Below, in pieces: positions 11,215 through 21,202 of a stretch of DNA of 64,000 nt. A program made the translations under genes and the position numbers. Source of the DNA: Eulemur rufifrons (taxonomy: Eukaryota > Chordata > Mammalia > Primates > Lemuridae); the NCBI RefSeq assembly GCF_041146395.1, contig NC_090989.1, positions 119,039,501 through 119,103,500 on the forward strand. Reading direction: 5' to 3'. How positions within the stretch are numbered: position 1 is the stretch's first letter; every line of letters begins with the position of its first letter. Below the pieces are notes generated by a model that was not told where the DNA came from, did not search any database, and saw only the letters and a program-made list of their open reading frames with translations.

Positions 11215-11504
11215 ACTGACAGAAACACCCCTAAGTCTCTCCTCCCTTAAATTCCATTAGGCTTTCCTCTAAAGCCCAAACAAAAAGATAACCATGCTTT
11301 AAAATTTTTGAGGAGAGCCTATCCCTTAGGGATCTATCACGAATCAGGTATCTTTACTAACAGATTGAGCTGTCCTCCTCCATCCTCCCTCTGTCTGGTA
11401 AAGCTATTATTGTCTCAGCCACTTTGGGCGCTCCTCCAATCAAACAGCACGGGATTCTTCCAGTCTGTTTCCCAGAGGAATACTGGAAGGAAACTTTGGG
11501 CCCA
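11215..11504. other. Unassigned sequence
   Basis: No gene or repeat recognised. Short frames on both strands only. Confidence 0.35.
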
Positions 11505-11640
11505 GCCCAACGCAGACCTGCATTTAAAGTACAGCTCTGGTGTTTATTAGCTGTGTGACCTTGAGCTTTAAGATAATTCAAAGTCCCTGAATCTCATTTC
11601 ACTCATCTAAGAACTGAGGCTATTATCCATCCCAAACTAA
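11505..11640 (+). mobile_element. MIR SINE fragment
   Basis: TACAGCTCTGGTGTTTATTAGCTGTGTGACCTTGAGC followed by TCATTTCACTCATCTAAGAACTGAGG matches the MIR core in sense orientation. Confidence 0.8.
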
Positions 11641-11673
11641 ATAATGTTATCTGTGTGAAAATCTTGACTATAA

Positions 11674-11774
11674 GGCCAGGCGCGGTGGCTCACGCCTGTA
11701 ATCCTAGCACTCTGGGAGGCCGAGGCGGGTGGATCGCTCGAGGTCAGGAGTTCGAAAAAAAAAAAAAAAAAAAA
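11674..11774 (+). mobile_element. 81-bp Alu head joined directly to a poly(A) tail
   Basis: GGCCAGGCGCGGTGGCTCAC through GGTCAGGAGTTCG (11674-11754) is a little-diverged Alu left-monomer start that stops where GACCAGCCTG should follow and runs straight into about 20 A. A near-perfect TSD flanks it: GAAAATCTTGACTATA at 11657-11672 and GAAAATCTTGATTATG at 11775-11790. Either a shortened Alu RNA was inserted or the body was later deleted; the intact tail and TSD show the outer ends are original. Confidence 0.9.
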
Positions 11775-11790
11775 GAAAATCTTGATTATG

Positions 11791-12840
11791 GGCTCAATTG
11801 TGGGATTCAGTAAAAGTTGTAAGGCATTTTTTGCTTTGTTTAATATTGTTTTATAACTGTCATTCATTTGTGGTGTTTTTTCCTATTCTTATCTATCACC
11901 ATTCTTTACTGTATTTGAAGAATTGTCAGAAGTAAAGAAGTAAAAAGAGACCTTACTACACTGTCTAGAAGAGAAAAGTACATTTGAAAAAAATGCCTTA
12001 TATAACCACTTTAAAAATCTCAAAGGAAGCAATCAACATATATGACTATATAAAAATAAAGTTATAATCAGGGCTTCAGGATAAATGTGGCAAAAAGAAG
12101 CTAGACATAGTCTCCTTCTCTCATATTTGATGAAATAATCCAAAATTAGTAAATAATAATGATAGTAGCAAAAAATTCATCAACAGCAATTCAAACATCT
12201 ACAGACTTCAGAAAATGATGGTCAAGAAGTGAATCAAGTTTATGGGATGGCTCTGTAAGTTCCTAACTATGCCCTCAGCTCCCAGAAACCAGACTGCGGA
12301 AAAGGTGAATCAACAAAATCCTGAGACTTCCTCCAACAGCCTCCAGTCTGGAGAGAAGACTAGGGGCTGAGTCCAGTAAACATGGTAAAACTCCCAAGAT
12401 AAAAGCCCCCTACCACCGACAGGGGAATTTGGGGGTCTCTAGAAAGAGGCAAATGGCCTTTCAAGGTGCCATGCCGAATTTCAAGGATGATCTGAAGCTG
12501 GGAGTGTCCTCCCTAGGAAACAGACACACCCTGACTCTAAGGTGTAAACACAGAATGGGGTGGGGAACCCACAGCCTTCTAATTTCAAGATTGCTCTTTT
12601 CTAAGCACCAGAGGCAAGAAAAGCTTCAACTTTCTCTGCTCACCCCTTTTAATAAGAGGATTTGTTCTGTAAAATTTGGATTCAGTCAAAAGGCTGTACT
12701 TAAAGACCTGGAAGGCCACATTCTGCCTTAAGGCCGCTGGTTCACCACCCCTAACTGGCCTTCAAACTGTAGCTGAGAAGAAAAACAGATCTCAGTTACA
12801 GAAGGAAGGGAGCCAAGGAGAATTCAGCCACACTCAATCA
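11791..12840. other. Unassigned, possibly old LINE-derived sequence
   Basis: No gene recognised. The A-rich composition and texture on the plus strand continue across the tandem array to about 14.0 kb and suggest a very old LINE or HAL1-like element, but I find no diagnostic phrase. Confidence 0.35.
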
Positions 12841-13323
12841 GAGAAAACAGAGGGATGAACAGAGCTACTCACATCAACATGGACAAGATAAAAACAAAAA
12901 GTGTGGCAATTATACAAATTACCACAGCAAAAGGAATATAGAATGCTAATGTCAAAGTACCCATTTTAGAAGAAAGTTTCCTGCAATTGATTTGCGCTAT
13001 AGAGAAAACAGAGGGATGAACAGAGCTACTCACATCAACATGGACAAGATAAAAACAAAAAGTGTGGCAATTATACAAATTACCACAGCAAAAGGAATAT
13101 AGAATGCTAATGTCAAAGTACCCATTTTAGAAGAAAGTTTCCTGCAATTGATTTGCGCTATAGAGAAAACAGAGGGATGAACAGAGCTACTCACATCAAC
13201 ATGGACAAGATAAAAACAAAAAGTGTGGCAATTATACAAATTACCACAGCAAAAGGAATATAGAATGCTAATGTCAAAGTACCCATTTTAGAAGAAAGTT
13301 TCCTGCAATTGATTTGGGCTATA
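12841..13323. repeat. Tandem array: three 161-bp units, virtually identical
   Basis: Units span 12841-13001, 13002-13162 and 13163-13323. Comparing them base by base I find one difference: GATTTGCGC in units 1 and 2 is GATTTGGGC in unit 3 (near 13318). The sequence AGAGAAA flanks both outer junctions (12840-12846 and 13323-13329), so duplication may have used 7-bp microhomology. Each unit opens a repeated minus-strand frame of about 69 codons that is interrupted at every unit because 161 is not a multiple of three; it is not a gene. Confidence 0.97.
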
Positions 13324-13370
13324 GAGAAACTTAATAAAAACATGAAATCAATAACCAAGAGTATGAAAAC

Positions 13371-13501
13371 AGCCAGGTGTGGTGGCATGGGCATGTAGTC
13401 ACAGCTACTCAGGAGGCTGAAGTGGGAGGACCACTTGAGCGCAGGAGTTCGAATCTAGCCTGGGCAACATAATGAGATCCTGTCTCTGAAGGGAAAAAAA
13501 C
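13371..13501 (+). mobile_element. Free Alu monomer (FRAM/FLAM-like) with target-site duplication
   Basis: AGCCAGGTGTGGTGGCATGG starts a single monomer that ends CCTGTCTCTGAAGGGAAAAAAA. The 13-bp sequence AGAGTATGAAAAC stands immediately before (13358-13370) and after (13502-13514), so the monomer inserted by itself and is not the half of a decayed dimer. Confidence 0.9.
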
Positions 13502-13514
13502 AGAGTATGAAAAC

Positions 13515-14057
13515 TAAATTTAAAAGCAACAGAATGAGACCAAAAGAGAGATTACATAGCTATGCAATAACCTGAAAACCAAAGTCACGTTCTCAAAGAA
13601 CTATGAACGGGTTAAAAACACCAACGAACAATCTAGTCCTGACTAAAGAGTAAACCACTGATTGAGAAATGATATCGAGATAATAAATAAATCTTGGAAT
13701 ACGAAGATAAGTTTTAAAAGCACTTAGAAGATAATAGATATAATGGACAAAGGCCATCTAACTTAGGAATTATCCCTGAAAAAGGGCCCCAAAGCAGAAT
13801 AGAAATACAGTTAGAGGTATAAGAAAATGTCCTGCTAAAAAGCAAGAACTAATACCATGTGCTAGAAAATTCCCATATGAAATTATCAACAAAGCATCAC
13901 CTTCTTGCATTATTGAGATCCAAAGATTACGCATCCAGAACTCTCCAAAAAAATGTAGAATGTCCTATAAGGAGATGAACACCAGACATAAAGGTAACAG
14001 GCAAACATTCTCAACATAAAAGAGCATGGAGAATAAAGCATCTAAGAATCCTTCTTT
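13515..14057. other. Unassigned A-rich sequence
   Basis: No gene recognised. Continuous in character with 11.8-12.8 kb and 14.4-14.8 kb, perhaps one old LINE-like element interrupted by the insertions annotated here. Confidence 0.35.
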
Positions 14058-14073
14058 AAAAATCTAGCCAACA

Positions 14074-14411
14074 GGCCGGGTGCGGTGGCTCACGCCTGTA
14101 ATCCTAGCTCTCTGGGAGGCCGAGGCGGGTGGATCGCTTGAGGTCAGGAGTTCGAGACCAGCCTGAGCAAGAGCGAGACCCCATCTCTACTAAAAATAGA
14201 AAGAAATTATATGGACAACTAAAAATCTATATAGAAAAAATTAGCCGGGCATAGTGGCGCATGCCTGTAGTCCCAGCTACTCGGGAGGCTGAGGCAGTAG
14301 GATCGCTTAAGCCGAGGAGTCTGAGGTTGCTGTGAGCTAAGCTGACGCCACGGCACTCACTCTAGCCTCGGCAACAAAGTGAGACTCTGTCTCAACAAAA
14401 AAAAAAAAAAA
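14074..14411 (+). mobile_element. Full-length lemur-type Alu, young
   Basis: GGCCGGGTGCGGTGGCTCACGCC start, lemur linker (TAGAAAGAAATTATATGG, then ACAACTAAAAATCTATATAG), GCTGACGCCACGGCACTCAC right-monomer signature and an A tail. The 16-bp TSD AAAAATCTAGCCAACA at 14058-14073 recurs perfectly at 14412-14427. Low divergence and perfect TSD indicate a lineage-specific insertion. Confidence 0.96.
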
Positions 14412-14427
14412 AAAAATCTAGCCAACA

Positions 14428-15124
14428 ATAAATTCAGCCAATCAAAAGTAAATAGAGGAGGTGTGATAAAGGAAACAGCACAAAATTCAATACTCAAAGA
14501 CATTGGAACAATGCCCACAGGGTCTTATGGGAAACAAGTTGGGACACCAAGCATACCCAGACAGTTCAGTGTGAAGCCAACCAACAGAAATTTGGAAGTC
14601 TGCAGGAACCCAGAAAGCAAGTACTATGAGTTCATTTTTGAAAAAAACTTGATAAGGAAATCCAGCAAATCAAAAATGAATCATACTTTTTAAAAATAAA
14701 TAACTCAGAAAAGCAGAATCTGTGGTACAAGGACAGGTGGGGAGCAGCAAATTCATTTAATTATAGATATAAGACTAAACCATGGTAATTATAGAATTAT
14801 AAATGTAGAATATAAATGCTTTATACTCTGACTTTTAAATAATGTTACTAAAAAACTCAGAAGATGAGGGGAGTGGGAAATGAGGTAAGAGGAAGATTAA
14901 AAGTTTTAATTTCCTTATCTTTCATAGCAGAGAGTCAATCAATATGTCTAAAATTAAACATAGATCTTTTAAAAAACTCTATCTTTCTTAATTTTTTTAT
15001 AATCTTTTTTGTAACCTTAGGGAGAACTTTTAGGATCTAATATCTTTGTGGTGAAAAAAATATTATCTGAAGTGCCATAATTTCTTTGGTTTCTCTTGGT
15101 TTCTTGTTCTTCTGTTAAATTCAA
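14428..15124. other. Unassigned AT-rich sequence
   Basis: No gene recognised. The 104-codon plus-strand frame at 14379-14693 begins inside the Alu tail and has no domain. Confidence 0.35.
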
Positions 15125-15135
15125 GAAAAATTCAA

Positions 15136-15215
15136 GAATGAGGTAACAAAAATCTATAATGTCTTAGCCGGTAAATAATAAACTTTTCAAGTTGCCAAAA
15201 AAAAAAAAAAAAAAA
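15136..15215 (+). pseudogene. Tiny 3'-end processed retrocopy of an unidentified mRNA
   Basis: About 60 bp of non-repetitive sequence containing AATAAA (around 15176-15181) is followed by TTCAAGTTGCC and a run of about 19 A. The 11-bp sequence GAAAAATTCAA flanks it on both sides (15125-15135 and 15216-15226). A polyadenylation signal about 15 bases before a poly(A) tail, bracketed by a TSD, is the mark of a severely 5'-truncated mRNA retrocopy. I could not identify the parent transcript. Confidence 0.7.
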
Positions 15216-15226
15216 GAAAAATTCAA

Positions 15227-15514
15227 TTTAATGCTTTTTCTATTTTTCTAAATATGTATGGTAAGACCCAATTTTTACAAAATTATTCTGCATTTTTCAC
15301 TTCATTTACACTTAAAGAGCTACGTGGAATGATTTTCACTTAAAGTTATTAGGTTACTTCTTGACAGTAAAATTTGAGCCCATATTATTTTTCCTTCGTT
15401 TTCTTTCATATTTTATATTCAGTATATATTACTTACATAAAAACAATGAAGTCATATAGTTTTAAGTACACAAATACCAAATTGTAAAAATCAGTCACAA
15501 AATCCTCCCATCTC
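15227..15514. other. Unassigned AT-rich sequence
   Basis: Nothing recognised. Confidence 0.35.
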
Positions 15515-16080
15515 TGTATGTATGTCCCTTTGCAATGTGACTTTGCAGCTCTACCCTCAAATAGTAGAATCTATTTCACCGTTCCTTGAATCTGAACTGG
15601 CCTTATGACTTGCTTTATCCAGTGGAATATGGCAGAAATAATACATGACTTCTGAACCTAGGTTTTAAAAAGCCTTGCTTCTTCTTTTCTTACCTTTTGG
15701 AATTCTCCCCTGAGAATGCTATGTGAAGAAGCCTAGGCTAACTTACTGGAAAAGGAGAGGCCATGTGGAACAGAGATGAGCTGTCCAAGCCTCTTTTCTT
15801 GCTTTCCTTTCATTTTCCTCCTACCCCTATTCTTCTGTTTCAGTAACAAGCTGACAACCAGCACCAGCCACCACCACACATCTTAGACCATCAGGCCCCA
15901 GTAGAGCTGCCAGATGACTGCAGCTACTAAGCAACCCCAGATAAGGTTAGAAGAAAAGTTGCCCAGCTAAGCCCAGCTCAAATTGCTATCCCACTAAATT
16001 GTGAACAAGTGAAGTAGCTGCTGTTTTAAGCTGCTAAATTTTGAGGTGTTTTGTTATGCAGCAAAAGGTAACTGATACAT
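15515..16080 (+). mobile_element. MLT1-type MaLR LTR carrying a foreign 60-bp segment
   Basis: TTGAATCTGAACTGGCCTTATGACTTGCTTTATCC, GTGAAGAAGCCTAGGCTAAC, GCCCAGCTAAGCCCAGCTCAAATTGC and the end block TTTTAAGCTGCTAAATTTTGAGGTGTTTTGTTATGCAGCA with ACTGATACA identify an MLT1-family LTR. The pyrimidine-rich 15791-15850 has no counterpart in the MLT1 form I know, and its near copy lies at 17019-17078. Confidence 0.75.
15791..15850 (+). repeat. 60-bp dispersed duplication, copy 1
   Basis: 58 of 60 bases match 17019-17078 (differences at the 9th and 15th bases). Pyrimidine-rich, ending TTCTGTTTCAGTAACAAG, which looks like a strong 3' splice site. This copy is embedded in an MLT1 LTR, suggesting it is the recipient of the duplication. 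Confidence 0.93.
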
Positions 16081-16089
16081 TAACATAGG

Positions 16090-16632
16090 CCCAGTGTCTT
16101 AAAACACAATCAGGCTTTCAATTCAAGATGGAAGATAGAACACACATATCTGTCTACTTCCTTCCCCAAGTCCACTGAACTGACATTAAAGAAATACAAA
16201 AGAAATAAAGTATAAGAACAAATTCCAATGTCCAAGACTGAGCTGCATGCTCATGTCTAAACCAATTCCTGGCAAAGGGAATGAGACCACAATGACTGGC
16301 TGATATGTCACGATTCACCCCGATCTCTGGGAGGGAATCCTTTCCCTAAGCATAAGGCTTGGGGGAAGAGGCTAAGTAGCCAGAATACTAGGGGTCTTTC
16401 TGACAGGAGAAATGAGAGTCATATCACTCACTTCTACCAACCAATAATTATGCTTATTCCAGAAAACCCTTTCAAAGTAATATCTGAGCACATAGAATCA
16501 AATATCAAACTCATATTTATGAAGTAAGGCAGAAATATTTGATGTATGAATGAATGGATAAATATATGAATATATGAGTGAATAAATGAATTAAGATGGG
16601 AGAGTTGAATGAACAAAGGATTCTTGCCTAGA
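16090..16632. other. Unassigned sequence with a GAATGA-rich patch
   Basis: No gene. The stretch 16541-16592 is a degenerate ATGAATGA/ATATGA simple repeat. Confidence 0.4.
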
Positions 16633-16803
16633 GCAATGGTTCTCAAATTTGAGCATCCTTCAGAATCACTTGGAGGACTTGTTGAACCACAGATTGCTGG
16701 GACTCACCCTTAGTGGGGAAAGAGGGGCTGACAATTCGCGTTTCTAACAAGTTTCCAGTTGATGCTGATATTGCTGCTTAGAGATCACACTTTAAGAATC
16801 CTC
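16633..16803 (+). mobile_element. MER5-like hAT (Charlie) DNA transposon remnant
   Basis: GCAATGGTTCTCAAATTTGAGCATCC with CAGAATCACTTGGAGGACTTGTT at one end follows the MER5A terminal inverted-repeat form, with GGGACTCACCC and TTTCTAACAAGTTTCCAG inside. The far end is decayed. Nonautonomous; no transposase. Confidence 0.75.
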
Positions 16804-17018
16804 AGCCCGGAGAGGAGATCAAGTGAAGCTGTGCTATCGTTCAAATATGTAAAGAACTGCTGTGGCCCAGAGAAGGCTGATTTGTTCTGTGGGGCTCCTG
16901 GGTAAAGTATTTGGAAGGTTACCTGGAGGTAGATTTTTGACTCAATATAAAAACAGATTTTCTAATAACCAGAGGCGCGTAGCAGGGGCATAGGCTGGCC
17001 CTCTCCAACCTCTCCTGC

Positions 17019-17078
17019 CTCTTTTCCTGCTTCCCTTTCATTTTCCTCCTACCCCTATTCTTCTGTTTCAGTAACAAG
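17019..17078 (+). repeat. 60-bp dispersed duplication, copy 2
   Basis: 58/60 identical to 15791-15850, 1.2 kb upstream, same orientation. This copy lies outside any recognised repeat. Its CAG at 17069-17071 follows an uninterrupted pyrimidine-rich tract without any upstream AG. Confidence 0.93.
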
Positions 17079-17141
17079 TTTACAGTCCTGGCTGAGAGTG
17101 TAGATTTCTAATTTCCACAATCACAAATTTCTCTCTCCTAG

Positions 17142-17243
17142 GAACCAAACGTCAGCAATTTTCTGAATACATCCTTATGAGGGCAGAGAAAATGTCCATT
17201 TGTCTCATTTCGTGCTGTAATAGTATGATGAGTTTTAGCTCAG
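17142..17243 (+). other. Exon-like module (putative 102-nt exon), coding status unknown
   Basis: A pyrimidine tract and CTCTCCTAG precede 17142, and CAG|GTAAGC follows at 17241-17249: good consensus splice sites at exon-sized spacing. One of three frames is open across the module (third position start), the other two have stops. The peptide is not recognised, and an open frame this short is not evidence for coding. It may equally be a noncoding exon or a chance pair of sites. Confidence 0.3.
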
Positions 17244-17249
17244 GTAAGC

Positions 17250-19490
17250 AAAGTAATCTACCGTTAGTCATTTCTGTATGTTTATCCCATACCTATAATT
17301 TCAAAAAAATATTTTTTAACAGTCAAATCCCATTTTGTTTCTCTGTGGACTTATATGGACATCCCTAACAATTTTGCTTTTGAACATGGTGCCACACGGG
17401 AAAGCTGATAACACAATTTCTTAACACACACCAAGTACACAGGTTACACAAAAGCAGATTCTATTATTTTTTAGCTTTTTGAGAGGCTATTTAAAAGTTA
17501 AGTTCCCCTTAATGAAACAGCAAGAAAAAGGGCTTTGCTTTTCTTTTCTCAGCATCCCAGCTTTTCCCTCTTTGTGGCTTATGATGTTTTCCTTCTTTCT
17601 CGTGTTATCTGTGTTTCCTGCTCATCTCAACTTGATGACATGTTGCTGAGACAACTAAGTCGCTAACCTTCTTAACGTGGCTTTTGTTATGTGCTTGCGT
17701 GTGTTTAGGAGGGATATTTTCATTTCTCTGAGAATGCTCTGTCTGCTCTGGGAGGGCTATTAGACCTGGAGGTGGAGAACAAGGGAGTCTTTTTAAGTGC
17801 TTGCTATTCAAATCGCCTTTTTACTCCCTTTAAGCCCATCATTTGTACGTGGTGGGGCGCTGGCAGAAGCTTCCCTTGCCTCCTATGGTCAGGATTAATT
17901 TACTCAGTGATGTCACGTTTTTTCCAGCCCAGACTCCTCTAGGGGAAGGGAAGGTCTGAGAACTAGCAGCACACAAAGTTTCCATCATTTCCCTTCCTTT
18001 ATTTTCTCTTTCCTCCCTTTGCCAAAAGTGGGGAGGCAGTTTAACTGCAAAATAATTACTCTGTGCAGTCCCTTCATCTATTGGATCATCTGCTAAAATA
18101 AGATTTGGACATAAACAAGGTCCACGGTGCCCTCCACGTTGGCCTAGCTCAGCACTGAGCCTGTCCTGTGTATAACAAGCCTTTGTTCAGGTGTCTGTAA
18201 AGCCTCCCTCCGCACACCACGCTCTGCTGTGCTGCCCTTGAGGTCTAGCATTTGTCTTTTCTGTCTTTGCCTCCCGCGTGTTTGTCGCGCACCCTCACTT
18301 GGTGTGTGCTTGACAGAGAGCTCTTCTCACGATAGAAGTAAAATCAGACCCTAGAAAGCCATTTATTAAGATATAATCTACATACTTGAAAGGTAGTTTT
18401 CAAAGCTAAAGTTTAGCTCTGTCAACATAGATTCACCTAACTAAATCTAAATTGGCAAAAGAATATTAAATTTAGAAACAATGTTAGCCCATCTTCAAAA
18501 TATATTATTTGGCTAAATTTTTCACTTTTCCAGCAGATTTTTCCCTTTGGTTGTTTTTCTTATTTTACAATTGGAATTCAGGTGTCATCTCTGTAAGTGT
18601 CCCTAGATTTCCAGCCTTCTGAAGTTTTCTTTCCCACATCAGGAGATTGTCCCCCAGTGTCTCCTAGATTCCTGTTAATACCTGAGAACTTACATTCTCG
18701 TGGCCACCTCTAGCTCATTTCCTTCCCCTGCCAAACTCTCAGTCCCTCTCTCACACACACATGCATCTTCGGTGGTCCATCTCTTACGTGAGCTTCTAGT
18801 TGATTTAAGGGTGAAACACAGGCCCTTTCTCTTTAACTCCCCCAAGTTAAACACTAACCAGGACTGGCATATATAGGACACTTACTAAGTTTGGGTTTGA
18901 GGGTCTATTAAGTCACCGCATATACAACAGGGCCCAATATCTGTCCCACCATGACCCCAGAGGCAGCTCCTTCCTTCAGTCTGACTCAGGCTGGGGGGTG
19001 GTGCTGAAAGAAAGACATTACCCTTTGAGTGAATAAATATGATCTTGAAGTTTCTAGGAAAAGCTTAGCTGTCTAGAAGTGAAAACAAATGTGATTTTCA
19101 AGATCCAGAGCTTAGAGCACTTGAATGCTATTTGTGAAATAAATTCGGGAGTGGGGTGGAATGCAGGAATGACATAGATCCATTTTCCTGCCTGACAATG
19201 AGATTTAAAAAAATAAAAACCTTCCTGGGCCTGACAAAAAGAGCCTGGAGCAGGAGCCCAGAAATAAAAAAAAGACCAGCGTGTCACTTTTGAGAGCAGG
19301 GCCTAGGCAGGGAGTACTGGCCTCATAGAGAGGCCCTGCAGCCAAAAGGCCTTAGCATGACCAAGAAAGCCAAGTTAGTGGGTGGAAACATTGCCTCAGG
19401 TTCCCTCTTAGTGAGTAAAAAGAGAGATTGAGCTATGAGGCACTCCAAAATATGCCCAGTTCAGGTACAAATATATATGTATATTTTCCT
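17250..19490. other. Long unique non-genic stretch
   Basis: About 2.2 kb without a confident repeat, unusual for this window. Slightly higher GC around 17820-18300. Short frames on both strands lack recognisable domains. Could hold regulatory sequence or unannotated noncoding exons; nothing in the sequence decides this. Confidence 0.45.
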
Positions 19491-19529
19491 GTTTTATTGA
19501 GATAATATTCACATGACATAAAATTCACC

Positions 19530-19664
19530 TTTTTTTTTGAGACAGAGTCTCACTCTGTCATCTAAGCTAGAGTGCAGTGGCATCATAATAGCTCACTGCA
19601 ACCTCCAACTCCTGGGCTCTTGCCTCAGCCTCCCAGAGCACTAAGATTACAGGTCTGTGCCACC
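19530..19664 (-). mobile_element. Alu-related monomer, antisense, with imperfect target-site duplication
   Basis: TTTTTTTTGAGACAGAGTCTCACTC through CTAAGATTACAGGTCTGTGCCACC is one Alu left monomer with a small internal deletion. AAATTCACC before it and AAAGTCACC after it form an eroded TSD. It sits in an old-LINE-like stretch (TTTATTGAGATAATATTCACATGACATAAAATTCACC). Confidence 0.85.
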
Positions 19665-19924
19665 AAAGTCACCATTTTAACCATTTTTATCAGACACTGA
19701 TGTCTGCCTCCCTCCCAGGTTCCTCTGTGGGCCCAGAGAAACTGAGATTTTTGGAGGCTGGGCATGAAAACACCAAAAGTAACTTACTTCCCAGTGCCCA
19801 CTTGCCCTAGTGAGGGCTAATGTCTTTCTCAAGTGCCCCTCTCCAATATCTAGGATGAGAAAGCTTTATCTTGTCCTCTGACATCATACCAGATCACACA
19901 TCTCTGGCCTGACTCTGTCACCCC

Positions 19925-20075
19925 TCTTCTGTTCACTGTATTAATCAGCTTTGCTACATCACAACGCAGCAACAAACAGCCCCTAAACTCAGCGGCTCCT
20001 AACAACAAAGGTTTCTTCCAACACATTAGAAATTTTAGCTGATGGTGGTAACACTTAGAACTTAATCAGAAAATA
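19925..20075. repeat. Possible ancient repeat fragment
   Basis: TTAATCAGCTTTGCTACATCACAACGCAGCAACAAACAG and CTCAGCGGCTCCTAACAACAAAGGTTTC resemble a common old repeat (CTACATAACAAATTAC...CTTAAAACAACAAACATTTATT). Family not determined. Confidence 0.4.
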
Positions 20076-20129
20076 ATGTGGAAAAGGTACTACCTACCTT
20101 GTCCCTTTATTTTTCCTGGTGGGTGAGTC

Positions 20130-20255
20130 TTATTTTAATACTAGACTTTAAGTTCTGTGAAGGCAGGGATTGTGCATAATACTCATGTTTCTCTCACTTT
20201 AACTGGTGTGTGCTTAATTAAATATTTGTTGAAAGAACCAATAAATAAATGAATC
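20130..20255 (+). mobile_element. L2 LINE 3' end
   Basis: AGACTTTAAGTTCTGTGAAGGCAGGGATTGTGC and AAATATTTGTTGAAAGAACCAATAAATAAATGA match the L2 3' UTR and terminal TGAATGAA-like repeat. Confidence 0.75.
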
Positions 20256-20269
20256 TGTTGAAGTACTGT

Positions 20270-20660
20270 GAACAGGTATATGAGTTAATAGGCATGAGAC
20301 TTTACATTAGACTTTCTCGTTAAGTGGCAATTAAATGCATTGACATTCATTATAGGCTGAATATATTGAGAATCTAATTGCTCACATGTTGCTCATGTAA
20401 TCTCCAGTTTTTCAATGACAAATTGATGTCTTTCTGACATACTTATTGTACCTGGATCAATGGCTATTTAACTGCTAATTGATCTTTTATTAACATATAA
20501 TAACTGTTATTAAATCTAAATTAAAGTCTTAATTGAGACACTTTATCTGCAGTGTTTCAACATACAATCCTCATAACATAATGGATAATCGACAGAAAAG
20601 CTAGTAACATACTATCTGTCACCTTTTTCATTGACCTGAGAATAGATTTTCAGCTTGAAG
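20270..20660. promoter_or_regulatory. Candidate conserved noncoding element (homeodomain-site cluster)
   Basis: Non-repetitive, AT-rich block with four TAATT-type homeodomain cores: CAATTAAA at 20328, CTAATTG at 20374, CTAATTGA at 20475 and TTAATTGA at 20529, plus a GATA-type TTATCT at 20542. Density and texture resemble vertebrate developmental enhancers. Conservation cannot be measured from one sequence, so this is an inference. Confidence 0.35.
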
Positions 20661-21202
20661 ATTTTTTCACTTCATTAAGAAACCTCAGTGGCAACGATAC
20701 CCACGAATATAACAAAGCCATCAAATTTCTTAGTTTTCACACACAGAACTAGTTCCCCAGCTTCTGCCCAGCTTCTGCATTCTTCCTCACCCCTCAGCTG
20801 AGGCCACTTGGCCACCAGTAGTAGGCAGCAATAGATAGGTACAGCTACTTTAAACACAAATAAAGCCAGCACAGCTATGAAAGAGGCCACAGTAAGTAAT
20901 AAAGACAGTTTTCCTCACCCATCTCCGACGGCCCTGTTTTGGCTCCCTCCCCTTTAGCTCTTAAGTATCCTTTCTGTCATTGCAACCCACCCACTCCCCA
21001 TCTGGCCTGGTCTTACTGATTACCTGTGCTCTAGTGAAGGGGGTGGTCCTGCTCCTTGGTCTGCCATTTGGGCAAAAGCTCCCCTTGCCTATTCTACCTA
21101 AATTCCTCCTTTCATTTACTCTCGTCTAATCCATGCACTGATGTTCCCAAACTCTACTGCCTTACCCCTGCCACAGGCAACTAGTACTTATGAGATACAT
21201 GT
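20661..21202. other. Unique non-genic sequence
   Basis: A 71-codon minus-strand frame (20675-20890) with hydrophobic residues lacks a family match. No repeat recognised. Confidence 0.4.

Noticed and set aside
12869..13394. Three similar minus-strand frames suggesting a repeated small membrane protein gene
   Set aside because: They are the same 161-bp tandem unit read three times. The unit is not a multiple of three, so no continuous protein repeat exists.
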